Shown one piece after another: positions 1 to 13,162 of a DNA stretch of 64,000 nt (position 1 is its first letter; each line of letters begins with the position of its first letter). Under the pieces are notes generated by a model, which was given only the letters and a program-made list of their open reading frames with translations, was not told the origin of the DNA and ran no database searches. A program made the position numbers and the translations under genes. This stretch comes from Syncephalis fuscata (taxonomy: Eukaryota; Zoopagomycota; Zoopagomycetes; Zoopagales; Piptocephalidaceae). Location of the stretch: the NCBI GenBank assembly GCA_025786725.1, contig JAHLTZ010000008.1, positions 248,001 to 312,000 on the forward strand, in the 5' to 3' direction.

Positions 1-3000
1 ATGGCTTAGTCTATTAGGGATGCCTGTTTTGTGGCAATCTCAACCCATAGATGATCATTCTAGTCCATCAGATGTAGCATATCAAGCAGCTAGTCTATCG
101 TCACAAGTAGCAGTGCAACTATTGCCACTACTCTATCAATTAACAAATACACCTATTATTGCTATATTAAAGACTATGTATACAGGCGATTATGGCATCC
201 TCCAATTAAAGATCAATGGCTTGTTGAAGCGTGGTGTGTCATTATACGACTACTTGGACCTGACGATTTCTGGCGCGAATTTAATATTCTACTTTGTCGT
301 TCACTTGGTCATCAGGAAGTACGGCATTTACCAATCACTAATTGGTCATTGTTATCGGATCGTATCTCTTCTAATGATCGTGACAATTACGTCAATGGAT
401 TATTGTGGGTGCTCATTTAGAAAGATTGGCCTTTAAGAGTGAACAAGATAATTACCCTACAGCACTGCATCGTATTAAATATTATGAGCGTGATACGAAT
501 TGGACACTCTTACATTTACTTATTAAAGCAGCCATTGAGCAAGGAACACCACGTATTATTGAAGCATTATTTACGACAAGTTGGCAGTGTGTCACTTGGT
601 TTGAATGGACAGCAAGTATACCATTAATTAAACTCGCTTATCAATACTTTGATCAGCAGCAATTTATGGATAGTCAATATCCAGCCGTATTTTCATCGTT
701 TCTTGAACTGATTCGAACGAGTATAACATCGATGGTGGAACAGTAAGTATTGGCTGGATAGTATATTAACCATGTTATCTAATTATATTATAATATTCTA
801 GTATCAATACACGTAATGATGTGGATCGTACACATGAATTGCGTCTATTATCGGGTCTAGTATCGCGTCTTATTCCAACCCGTATTATAAGATTTTCTTC
901 TAATTTAAATGATCCTTCGTTATCTCGTGTATTGTCACAGCGACATGGGCAATTATACAATCATTGTATGCTTATTCTAACACTGGCCGATGCCACCTTA
1001 TCCATTATTGATAGACCATTTGCCGATTTGCTATTTCAATTTCTGCCACCAGATACTACAGATATTGCAGCCAAGCGTATCTGTCTTGATCAATGTAGTC
1101 AATTGGTGCATATCTATTATCGCCATGAACGTGTACCTATTGATGTATTGGCTGTATTGTCACATCAATTACAATTGCCTATAACGACTATAATTCATCA
1201 TCAACAGTTATAGATCAATCAAATTTGAGTACATTATGGAGGGCAAAACAGACGGCCAAGGAACAATGGATTGAATCAATACTGATGCAGTATACACGGA
1301 TATTAACGGGTATTGCACGTCAGTTTAGTAGTAATCTAAATGCTTTATCGCCATTATTACTTGATCAAGGTAAATGGTTTGTACTATTTGATTAACTAGT
1401 TAATTAACCTAATTTCCTTCTACTATGATATAGCTTGGTATCAAGTTGTTACGGCAACGAATCAAAGATTTCCAGCACAAATTCGTAAATGCGCACTTCA
1501 ATTGGCTCAAAAAATCTTAGATGCTTGGGTATCTTTACCAATAATAACCACGACTATGACTGAACCATGTAAGTTGGAATTGATAGAATAATAGTGCATA
1601 TGTAGTAATATAATTACAGATGATATAGAAATGCAAATACAAAAGGTAATTAATTAATTAATTATAGATAATAGAGTATAGAGTATAGACTAATTAAAGC
1701 TATTAAAAGACTATAGATCAGTATTTACTTGTACCATTACACCAGCTTATTCTACGCGGATCTATTCACAGTGGGTATTAATAAAACATAGAAATTAGAT
1801 ATTGATATAATATAATACTAGATTTACTACCATTAGGAGAAGAGAAAACAGTCAAGGATGCAATATTTGTACAATTCATTGAACTATTTGCTCATTGTAC
1901 ATGGGCCATGGTACGACGTCGTGCAAAGGTAATGACTATTCAAATAGTGAATATGCATAATTAAACAACCATTGCTATTATTTAGTCATGGGAAAGTTTT
2001 CTATTTGACTATAGTCGCTATTCCCTAATGATCATTGCGGATACTAAGACTCGGTGTCATAGTTTATTAATCTACTTGAATCATTTACTCGCTTTAGATA
2101 ATAGCTTATTAACCGTAAGTTATTAATGACATTTGTAAATGATACTAATAAACTATTAATAGCTATTTGAAGAGCTATTACTTGATGTGTGGTTTAAAAG
2201 TATTGTGGCACCCGACTGTTCACCACCGCTTCATCGTTATACTAATACATTATCCGCGATGGCTCGTGAGCATCAAAGATTATCGGCTTTCTACTTAGTT
2301 ACATCAAATTGGCCTATTAGTTATGAACGTTTGAGCAATTAAGAGAACCATTACTTACAGGTAATTGATAATATTGTATAAATATAAATATAAATATAAA
2401 TAGATAAATAGTCAATACTAATAGCCATTAATAAGGTGTATTAAAACAAATGGAGCGTCTCCATTGGACGGTGTCACCTTGTCCTCAACGTATACGTAAA
2501 GATACAAATTATATCAAATCAATATTAATAAGTCTACGTAATTACTATCAGGTAATGTTAATTGTACTATTACCTTCTATTTGTTAATCTATGACATACA
2601 GTCTATCAATTCTCATTTGAAATCTATTTATGCTTCATTTGTGCAACGAATGGTTACAGTTATTAGCAAACACGGTGCCGTATTCCTTACTGATCCTACC
2701 ACTCATCAAATTCATTTAAACGAACTTTTATTCTTTTCACAAGCTGAATTTAAAGTGTCTTTAACGTAAGTATATCAAATGATTCACAGTATATCATGTC
2801 TAATATTTAGATAGTGATCGATGGAGTGTGGTACAACGTATTCGCCATTTACCACCTGGACAATCATCTATATTTACAGCAATATTACAGGATCGCTTTT
2901 TATCCTATATTCACTTGGAACCAGATGGCTATGTTTCAATTACTGGCAAATCAATTCTTATTTCTGCTTTAAGAAATACACTAATAGATGATGAGAAGAA

Positions 3001-3959
3001 GTACCAAATGTATTCAATGGTAATAAACACCTATATATATATATATAATTATGTAATACTCATTCTATAACTAATACTAGGTATCATTCCATTGCCGATT
3101 TACGTATTCAATGTTAAAGCAATGCTATTGTCATTCATCAATTGAATTAGCCGGTATCATGAATGTCTCTAGTGATATACTATCAACACTGCCTGTAGAT
3201 TGGATATCCATCAAGGATAAACAAGGAACTGCACTTGATGATTACTGTCTAGAGGCAATATATAGTGTACAACTGACTATCTATACTATAGTGCATTTAA
3301 TGGTATATAGTATAATAAAAATAATAGAATAGTCTATACTTACTATTATAATAATAGCAAAATAGATCCGATACTTGGTTATGGGTCAATACACTTGATT
3401 TTATTAATAATTGGATTGAAACACATCAAGCAATGCTTATTCAATATGATATGACCGGTAATTACGTAATATTATCAACAATACTATTTATTCACAAATA
3501 ATTAGATCAACGATGCTTTCTATTAATTACAATAGGATGTAAAATCATTCATTTTATAATGGAACAAGTAAATAGTCCATCTAGTCTCAATTCTATATCA
3601 TTATCATCATCAGACTGGCTAGTTAATGAATTGATTGAATTGGAACGATTATCATGGCAACAATGGAGATGTACACGATATGACCCACCCTCATCATTTG
3701 TTATAGATTCATCTCGTACATCATTAAATCTAATTGACCCTTTATTAGTAAGTTGAATTATCATTATTATTAATAATACTAGCCTATATTAATATAAATA
3801 CTTTATAATTAGATGCAAACACGTATTCATCAAAGTATCCATCGATTATATCTTTTAGGTCAACGATGGGATCGATCTATCACTTTACCTTCTACCATTC
3901 ATTTATCTAATACTATTAGACCGCTTGATTGTTTATTCTCTACACCTTCATTATTATAA
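1..3959 (+). CDS. 3' part of a large multi-exon protein, possibly Mms22/Mus7-like
   Basis: The gene enters from the left edge and ends at TAA 3957-3959. Coding blocks joined by short GT-AG introns (for example 743-801, then one from about 1370) run through the whole interval. The product is helix-rich, with no catalytic motif visible. I do not recognise it firmly. A stretch with LHRYTNTLSAMAREHQ followed by ITGKS- and FVQRMVTVISKHG-type segments is reminiscent of the C-terminal part of the fungal Mms22/Mus7 DNA-repair family, from memory only. The frame breaks near 160-170, 400-412 and 1196-1203; one added base at each point restores a continuous protein (see findings). It converges on the importin gene, with 245 bases between the stops. 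Confidence 0.55.
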
Positions 3960-4204
3960 ATCAGTATTTATTCAAAAAACATAAAGTATAGAGGAATAGA
4001 ACGAGCTAGAAAGTGACGGAGACGAGAGAGAGAGAGAAAGAAGGAGAGAGAGAGAGAGGTGAATCGAATAAATAGAAATAGAGGAAAGTGCGAAGTAGTA
4101 GTAGCGACGGTATAGATAGATAGATAGTGAATAGTGAATAGATGGATAAGTGATAGGTGAATATACGCAAGAGACGCAGATAATAATCAGGCTATTGCCG
4201 CAAT
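3960..4204. other. convergent intergenic spacer with purine-rich tract
   Basis: Spacer between two convergent stop codons. It contains a GA-rich tract (about 4010-4090, repeated GAGA and GAAA units) and short GATA repeats near 4110-4130. Nothing coding is visible. It presumably holds both 3' UTRs. Confidence 0.6.
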
Positions 4205-7200
4205 CTAAAGATATCCTAATTGGTTAAGTGTAGCCCGTTTATCAACATCTAATGAGGCGAGTAACTTCCGTCCCATTTCACCGGCACCTTCTGAAAGCAT
4301 CTTTTTAAGCATTTCATGCATTTCTTGACAAAGTTCAGAGGGTAGGAAATCGGCAGCCAATGCATCTGTAAATACATGGCCCAAATGAAGGAAGATATGA
4401 TCCAGATTGACCGGTAGTGCTGGATGTTGTCTATACAATGATTTAATATTATATAAAATATAAATATAAATGGCTACTTACGCATTTAATAGAGATAGTA
4501 AGAATGTATAGGTCATTGGTGCTTCTTCATAATCCTCTAGAATAGGTAGAGCCGAGAACCAAATAGGAAGAATAGTATTTAGATCTAATTTCTCAGGGGC
4601 AAATTTGCATATTTTAGTCAATGCAGCTATGGCACTTTCTGTAGCAAATAGATTTTCTTCATCTCGAGCATTAGGTGCTTGAATAACCTTGATCAATTGA
4701 GGAACAGCCGCTATACATAATAGATGAGCCTATAATAGTAGTTGTAGTATATTAGACTATTTACCTGTGGTGGCTTCATAATAATGTGGTCCTCCAAATT
4801 GAGCACATACACCAATACCATAGGCGCCAGCTTGACGTATATTCTCGTCTAATAAATATAAATATAAATATAAATAATTGAATAAATACTATATTATTAT
4901 ATTTACTTACTTTCATCTGTAATGGCTTGTAGTAGTTGAGTAAGGAAATGTGATTGGTAGTGCCATGAAGCAGGACCGGTAAATTCAATGATATCATCCA
5001 CTAGACAAAGAACCCATTGACGGGAAGATGGATTGGAATTGGTCTAAATAAATAAATAAATACGTAAATACGTAAATACGTAAATAGTTGACTATTAATA
5101 ACTTACTAGAAATCCATCCACAAATGGCATAAGTTGTTCAAAGTAAGAGAAAAATACATCTCGATGTGTTTTAATAATAACATGAAGTGCCTTTGACATC
5201 TATTAATAATTATAGATTAGTTACTACAATTATTACTAATAAATAGGAATGTGTCAATTACCTCTGCCAACATGGCATCATCTTCTTCCTCTTCTAAAGT
5301 AAAAGCATCTTCATCTTCATTTTCATAGCCTTGAGCTTCTCGTTCCTCTATATAGTTTATTAAACATAAGTACTATTCATTGGCCTATTTACTAATATAC
5401 CTTGTCGATTCTTTAATCGTTGACAGTATTCTTTCAATTGGGATTCTACCGCTTTGATGAAGAACTCGAGTTGTTCTGGCGACATACAACTGTCACCCAA
5501 CTCCTCAATACACTATATTATAACAATAAATACACCAATTGGTAATTTAATACTTTAACAGTCTGACTACTTACATCAGTATAAGAGGCAAACAATTGCT
5601 GAAGGAAGCTAGGATCAGCTTCACTAAAGGTGACCTCATTCAATCGTTGACATATAACTGACCACATTTGTTTCACAGCCGGTATATCCTCTAATCACTC
5701 ATTGGTATCATGTGTATATGTGTTATACATATTCTATACGTACTTGGTTCACTTTGAGAGACACAATATAAAAGCATAGGAATAACCGTTGCTGCCGCAA
5801 ATCGTACGCCTTCATGGAAGTAGAATTTAAGTAAAGGCAATACAATATTAAGCACTTGTTCAACATATGGACGGAATACTGGTCCAAGTTCTCGTGCGTA
5901 ACAAACAAACATCTCTACCGCGGCACACTTCTCGTCCAAAACGGTCGTCTTTATACCAAATTGCTGCCCATCAATACCCACAAACTCCCATCCATCCTCC
6001 GGTGAAAATTTCTTCTCGGCATCTTCTTCCCCTGTAAGTAGATTATATGTAAATTACTTGTTGCTATAAACTAAATAGACCATTCAAGGTATTGTCGCCT
6101 ACCATCGACAATTGTAAAATCCGGCTTTAATTGGGCCGATCTCATAAGTGGCGGTAATACAACTTGTAAATACGGGGCAAAGTCAGCTCCTAACACTTTA
6201 CAAATACGAGCCCATGATTGTAACAGATAATAAGACTGTGGATCATCTGAATCAACAATGGTGCCTAAATGTCATATTCATTAATTGACGTTGATTACTT
6301 AATTGCCATAATAAATACCTTGCATTTGAATCATTAAATCAATTAACTGTTGAGCATGTTCAGCAAATACTTTTTTGCCAACTGCCAATGCTAATAGTAT
6401 AGTAATATATTAGTAATATATTAGTATAGTAATAGTTGATTAATATTCAATACTTGCCAATTAGTGTGGCACATTCCAATGCTTTACCACGTAATGTACG
6501 ATATTCTCGAGTAGCCGCTTGAGCCAGTACATTCATCAACATAGGCATAATAGTATTGTAGAACTAGTATTGAATGTCATATAAATATTAACTCAATTGC
6601 ATTAGCATGCCTAAATACCTTGACAAATCGATCTTGAGCACTATCAGCCATAGTGGCTATCGTAGTGATGGCTTGTTCTTGCATATACATTTTATTTGTA
6701 TTTAGTAATGCTACCAACTTTTCTAGAATAGCATCCATATATGGTTCAAGTATTTCTTTATCGGCTGCTTCACAGAAGTTGACCAATGCAGCTGCTGCAT
6801 GAGTTTGAACTCTAGTAGGTATTTTTTAGTTAATATTTCTATTAGTAAATTGCAATATTACCTGGGCTGTGCTGTATCATCCATGGCAGGTATTAATTTC
6901 TGTAATACAGGCTGGTGGAAATGGCGTTGTAAAACACCCTACATAGTATATTAGTATCAATATATCAATATCAATATATCAGTGTATCAATATAGAATAG
7001 CACTTACTGCAAAATCTGTTGACATTTGTCCAATAGCATTACAGGCAGCATATCGGACACGAGGATGAACATCTTGGAAAGATGGCAGTACTAGTCTATA
7101 GTTTATATTTATTAATAATAAAACCTAAATAACTATAATGCTCCACTTACTCAATTACTTTTCCAAGTTCCTTTTCCATAATCTTTGCACAACCTTCAGC

Positions 7201-8927
7201 AATTGAAGAAATGGCCATTAATGCCGCATGACGCTGAGACCATGAACTTGATCGTAGCATATCCGGAATATATTGGAATGATACCGGCAGTATATGTGTG
7301 CCACCTAACAAGCTATTTAGTCTCTAATAATAACAACAACAACAACAATATACCGAGTATAATGGTAGCTTACCTAATGCACGAGCCAATCGATCCATGG
7401 CTTGTTCGCAAATAATATAGTTCTCATCGCTATCATCTTGTGCCGGCTATATAATACATAATAGATATATTAATAAATACTTTATAGTAGCAATAATATA
7501 TATATATTCTATTTACATCATCGGTAGTGTACCAAGTCTCGTCATCTTCTAGTTCGGCCATCATCATTAAACAAAGTGGAACAAGTGTAACAGCAAAGTT
7601 GGGAACTTCTTCATCATAGAAGGCGATGCTTCACACAGTGTTAACAATAGTTCTAGTGCTGATTGACGTGTGCCTATCATTTATATAGTAACAAATAGTT
7701 AAATTAAAGATATAGTATATATATATATTAAACCATTAACCATCTAAAGGATACGTTCTTCAAACTTTGATTCTGCCGATATAATCTTAATACAAGTGCC
7801 TACAAGATCAACGAGAATGGTGCGGAATAGCTTTGGTAGCCGTTCGGCCAATTCAATAAATGCCGATAAAGCTTCATTAATTGCCAATCATCTTGTTTTT
7901 CTGCCAATACCACCAATACTTGTAACATTTGAGGGGTTACTGAAGCAAATCCATTACGGACACGTGCATTGGCTTCCATCAAAAATGCTACACAAGCACG
8001 CATAGCTGATAGGCGTACCTATTAATAAGTTACACATTAATAGCCGTATACTATTAAGTGTTATCATCGATCATTTACCGTAATATCTTCATCACGTAGA
8101 CGTTCCGAGAATGCATTGAGTATATGCTCAGGTGGCTGACTTTCAAGAATTGATGGAATAACTGAAAAGATACGGAATGCACAATCACGTCGATCGGCTA
8201 CTGGTGCACTGCAAAGCTCAAATAATAAGGTTTGTAAGGCTGGCCATGGTTCTATTAATACATATTGTATACATATTATATATACATATTATATATATAC
8301 TTAGTCATTATAATTATTTAATATTGATGTTCTAATACTTACGACCTCGATTAATAACATTTTTATATACTTCGGCAATAGTATCGCTTAATTTGTGAAG
8401 AACACTGCTAGTTGGCTCGTCTTTTAAGCTTAGTAGCAATTCTTGCATACAGCGTATACGGGTCTCATTGGATACGGCATCCCATGTGGCAACAGCAAGT
8501 GTATCACCTGCCTCTACTGCTGTCTTGGGTGGACTTTTGAAGGCCAAACGACGGAATAGCACAGCCGAGAATGAGCGTATCTACGTCACAAATGCACACA
8601 CACACACACACACAGTATATAGTAGTACACATACACAGGCATGCATACCATAGATTGTAGCATATAGGTTAGTATTTACTTTTCTCTTATACATTCTACA
8701 AATATCTACACGCCACCAATCAACGCTGATCAAGCACTTACATCGGCTGCCGAATCATGTCGACACAAATGCGTAAGACCAAGTAGGAGTGCATCCGCTT
8801 GCTGAGCCATCCAGAACTGATCGAGCTGCTGTTCTGCCTGCGATCGTTGTATATTATCAACAGATACCAGGTGACCCAGCAACTGGCGGAGCTGTGCCAC
8901 CGATTCCTGAGTAAAGTAGCTGTCCAT
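4205..8927 (-). CDS. PSE1: Importin-5 / karyopherin Kap121 (HEAT-repeat nuclear import receptor)
   Basis: Karyopherin-beta receptor that carries ribosomal proteins and other cargo into the nucleus with Ran-GTP control. Translation starts at ATG 8925-8927 ([20 protein letters not shown]) and ends at TAG 4205-4207, with about 17 exons. It follows importin-5 from end to end. Landmarks are the N-terminal helix with an [13 protein letters not shown] motif, an acidic [13 protein letters not shown] segment near 7540, and the highly conserved [20 protein letters not shown] / [15 protein letters not shown] block at 5800-5960. An acidic stretch (5280-5340) and a C-terminal block with [22 protein letters not shown] also match. 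Intron 1 (minus strand) carries a TG dinucleotide run. Single-base losses break the frame near 7601, 7745 and 7872. Yeast names are PSE1/KAP121; animal name IPO5. Confidence 0.93.
8593..8614. repeat. (CA)n microsatellite
   Basis: About ten CA units on the plus strand, inside the first intron of the importin-5 gene. Confidence 0.9.
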
Positions 8928-9400
8928 AATAATAATAATAATATACTAGTTGTAATAGTGAGGTATCAACGCGAATCAGCTGCTGTTGAACAAGCGTGTA
9001 ATCAAATGGTAGAAGGATTGGCCTCAAAGCCACAGCGTCGACAACAACAACGACAGTAACAGCAGCAACCACTGGAACAGTCGTGGGGAAGCGTCGGCAC
9101 GTACAGGCACACGTACAGGCACACACACACCAGTGGCAGTGTAAAATGATAACAAAAAAGAAAGCAAAGCGTAGAACAGCTAAGAGAAGTAAGCAGCACC
9201 CATATAAAAAATAATAATTACATACTTCCAGGGGGTGGTAATCACATCACCTAATGACCATTAATGATCGGTGGATATTAAATAAATGACTATTACATTG
9301 TTCACAGTACATGATCATAATGATAACAATTTTATATAATTAAAGGCTTATACCGTTACTAAAGTAAGAGTGGGATTCTGTTGTTACTTATAGTGGTATT
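8928..9400. other. intergenic region upstream of importin-5
   Basis: Lies between the importin-5 start codon and the stop of the SANT gene, both on the minus strand. It must hold the importin promoter and 5' UTR. It contains CAA/CAG-rich and CACA-rich stretches (9040-9135) and no convincing gene. Confidence 0.6.
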
Positions 9401-10079
9401 TCAAAGAGGGGTTGACGGTTGTTCTGTAGCCATGATCTCGGCCAGTACTTTACCGTCGTCGTCATAGACAAGTGCACCACCCTTCCAGGCATTAAATGAC
9501 AGGCCAATCGATTTATTGCGTTCATATTCACGCTGAATAGCCGCTGCATCTCCTCGCCAATCGCGGTACAGTTGCAGATTCTGCCGTCCAATAAGTCGGA
9601 TGCATTTCAGACGTAAATCATTGCCCGACTATAATGTTTTATATTTTATAGATATACAAATATTAATAACACGTCGTTTATTTATTAAACGCTACCATAG
9701 GCAATCAGTTACACTTACCCATTCACTAAGAAGTTCCTCGGATATTTCGCGGAAATGACCAATACCATGCTTTTCTATGCCCTTAATTAATAAGGCGCGT
9801 TCTTTGTCCGTCCATCGACGCTCACTTGCTGGTTGGAAAAGCGATGGATCAGGTCGAAAGTAACTGGCAGATAATAGAGGAAATAGCTAAATTAGACAAT
9901 TTACTATCTGGTGTACTACAATCTACATACGCTTGGTTTAATGTACCGTCTTCATGAATAACTCTACACGGCAAGTCAAACTCTTCTCGAACACAGAATT
10001 GCAGGCGCATATGCTTGACCCATTCTTGTCGCTCTGTTAGCGTAGTAAAAGTATGGATTGGTGGTGATTCAGTAGTCAT
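9401..10079 (-). CDS. Small SANT/Myb-domain nuclear protein
   Basis: Three exons: 10079-9931, 9863-9719, 9628-9401. Splicing is in phase and no break is needed. The product is about 173 residues, from MTTESPPIHTFTTL to ATEQPSTPL. After a short N-terminal region with RQEWVKHMRLQF, a single SANT/Myb-like domain is clear: RRWTDKERALLIKGIEKHGI, then HFREISEELLSEWSGNDLRL, then the family-typical tail GRQNLQLYRDW, EYERNKSIGL and WKGGALVYDDDGKVL. This is a conserved fungal family of short SANT proteins, with a presumed chromatin or transcription role. I know of no specific function. Confidence 0.85.
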
Positions 10080-11994
10080 GATAGTAATAGTAACAGTAAT
10101 AATACTAAAAGTAATAGGATAGAAATAAAGTTAATTTTTTAATTTGCATAAATCCACAGTTTTATTCTTGTTCATTCTTTTATGGTTAACATTTACTTTG
10201 CACCCAAAGCAAAACTTATTTCAATTAAAGTCATGTTATTATATAGGACATATTGTTATAGCTTTCAATTACATATAGCCTATTAGATGAATGAAGTAAA
10301 GAAGTTGAGCTATTAATAATAGCTCTAAAACCAAAAGAATAACTGCAATAACTAGCGCTATTTACTAGATAATAAAATACTATACAATTGTATGAATATA
10401 CGAATTTATGCGACGATTAGCTTTGTTAAAGTTATTGAGCATATGCATGATCAATGGCCAACATTAGTCGACATTTATTAATAATAAAACTAGAAAAAAA
10501 TAAAAAGTTTTGGATAGAAGAAGACTAGACGAGTATAGAATGATATATAAAATCATAAATATACGGTAAGAAAGCACATAAAACAATGTTAAAGTTATAG
10601 TGCATATAGCGTAATGAGTGGAGTGAGTAAAGTATATTAAAGCCTGTAATAAATAAAATGCGTCTAGTATATCATAGAATGATGTATAGTGATGTGGAAT
10701 GAAATAGAAATGATATAGGTAAATGGTGGATATATGCGTACTGGATAACGAATCTATGATGACGAGTATTTGATGAGTGATGTCACTCACCACCCAGCAT
10801 CATGTTCAATAGATTGGGCGTTATTAGCTGTTAGCCATTTAACCACAAATTATACTAATTATTAATAAATTGTTTGATGATTGCAAAAAAAGAATTATTT
10901 TATTTAATTGATAAATGATATGATAGATTTAATATGCCAATAAAAACTATGAATAAATGTCACTGTACATAGAAAGACTATAAATAAATTGAAGTACTGA
11001 CGATGAGATGTTTAAATAGTAGAGTAAAATATAAAAAGTGATTAGCAAAAGGTAGTATATAGTCACCACAGCCATTGTATTAGCAACTGTAAATACACAA
11101 CAGTAGTGATGACTTTACTGCTAATATGATGTTGAACAATTTCGTAGTGTTAGCACATAAATGCAGTTTATTACTATGGAATTGAACAAACATATGTTAA
11201 CACGACATGTAATGTTGATTTATAGCAATTCAAGCCAATCGGTATATTTGCAATATATGTAAAGCGTAGAAAAGCATTAATGAATAAATATCATGAAGTG
11301 TAAATGAAATGAACAAAAGTATGATGACATAGATTATAAATTGTGTAATTAACAGAGTATATTTATGAAGACATGAAGCATAAATATTAATGGCAAAGTA
11401 ATAATTATAATACAAATACTAAAAGTCAATCAATCTAAAGTGACGGTACAATATAAAACACATTAGTAGTAAAGTAACAAATACAGTAAAGATAAATGGC
11501 ATTGAACATCAAGGGCCAGTATTATAGAACAAATAATCAGCAAAATGATTAGTATAATAGGAATGATAAATAACAAAGAATAGCAATCAATTGCATAAAT
11601 GCAAATATAATTATAGAATATGCCATTGATAAAACAGTGAGTGTAATACAGAAAATAGATAGCAAACAATAATGACAGTAGTGACAAAAAGCATTCTAAA
11701 TAAACTACTATCTAGAAATTACCATCGTATAATACTTCTGAGCCAATCTACGTAAAAATGTGGTGCGGCAACATATTTAGAAAGGCAAAGCAATGGATTA
11801 CTAGCAATATAAATAAATAAAATGGATTGAAATGAGCTTTGAGTTTCATATCTTTTATTTCCAAAAAAGTATGGGTCGCAAAATAAAACGGCTTCTCTCT
11901 CTCAATCTCTTTATTAGCCTTCCGTGTTTCCTTTCTCTTCCCCTTTAACAACAGCTACTTTACTGTCTTTCCTTTGATCATCATAAGATTGAAC
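10080..11994. other. 1.9 kb AT-rich intergenic region
   Basis: Divergent promoter region between the SANT gene (minus) and COX6A (plus). It is very AT-rich. Open frames up to 109 codons exist on the minus strand but are low-complexity (I/Y/L/F-rich) and resemble no family, so I do not call them. A pyrimidine-rich stretch (about 11893-11990) precedes the COX6A start, as is common for highly expressed fungal genes. Confidence 0.6.
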
Positions 11995-12552
11995 ATGTCG
12001 TTTGCCGCTTTGCGCCAATTTAGCCGTAGTCAGGCTGCACGTCGTTTCTACTCTAGTGCCGCGGCAACAAGCTATGCCGCTGAACGTGAGGCCGTTCGTG
12101 AACACGCCCAACGTAGGCTACAACAATGACGCGTTTATACTATATAGCCTGATGACTGTGGTATTTCTTATAGATGCGTCTGCGCTTTGGTTTAAGGTGT
12201 CTATTGCGGCTATCCCCGCCTTGATTGTTGCTAGCTACAACGCCTATCGTTTGATGGTAGAGCACGAAGAGCATATGAAGCATCATCATGAAGAGAATAT
12301 CAAGTATCCATATCTTATGATTCGTAAGAAGGCAAGTATTTATAATTGATAAATTTAATTAATACATTATTAATTACAACATATTTATAAAATATATAAC
12401 TTATAATTCTTACTATTATTATAGCCATTCCCATTCGGTGATGGTAAGTTGTTGTCAACATTATAGGATGTCATATCAATAATTTATATTTATTCTTAGG
12501 TAACCACACTCTCTTCTACAACGCAGAGCTCAATGATAAATACGAGGAATAA
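11995..12552 (+). CDS. COX13: Cytochrome c oxidase subunit VIa
   Basis: Nuclear-encoded small subunit of mitochondrial complex IV (COX6A in animals, Cox13 in yeast). Four exons: 11995-12112, 12174-12331, 12425-12443, 12500-12552. They join in phase to 115 residues. The N-terminus (MSFAALRQFSRSQAARRFYS) is a typical arginine/serine-rich mitochondrial presequence. One membrane span (FKVSIAAIPALIVASYNAY) follows. The family signature is the HEEH cluster, then YPYLMIRKK and FPFGDGNHTLFYN. Intron 2 (12332-12424) begins GCAAGT, so it is a GC-AG intron; the two flanking introns are GT-AG. The 19-base third exon is unusually short. Confidence 0.93.
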
Positions 12553-13162
12553 TTGCTGTCTATGCATAGGCGTGCTTGTTGCATGGATTATTCTTAACAA
12601 TAAATCTATGCCATTTATCTTAATTGATATGTTGTATAACAGTACTATATATATATTGATATTAATATTATATAAATAATAGTGAATTGATGATAGATAT
12701 GATTGTAGAGAATGGTTAAATGTTAATCGACAGTATATAATATAGTTTTATTATAGCTATATAAATGATAGTACGCTATTTAATATCAACATTATTTGAT
12801 TGAACACAATAATGTCATATATATATATATAAATAAAAGCTATTCCACGCTTTTATTTGTTCTAGAAAGTCTATGGTTTATCAGATGGATGGTATGATCA
12901 GTGGAGTGCTATAAAGCCTTCGGCTTATTAATCCAATAGCCTTCATTTGCTATCTGATAAGTACTTTCCTTTTGTGAATCCACGGGAAATCTGATACCGA
13001 CCGGTATGACGATAACCGCATTTACTCACTCGTTTATTCGCTTGTATTGGTCCATTCAGTTCTGATCTTCGTTATTAATAAAAGATAGAATTGCCACATT
13101 TTCCCTTTTCTTTTCTTCTTTAGTTGTATGCTATTTCTTTCTTTTGATACTTGTTATACACT
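12553..13162. other. intergenic region between COX6A and ISU1
   Basis: AT-rich 3' UTR of COX6A, followed by a pyrimidine-rich stretch (13095-13150) just before the ISU1 start. No gene seen. Confidence 0.55.

Noticed and set aside
10464..10793. A 109-codon hydrophobic open frame on the minus strand
   Set aside because: It is made of I, Y, L, F and S in AT-rich DNA with no start context or family resemblance. It is expected by chance in such composition.
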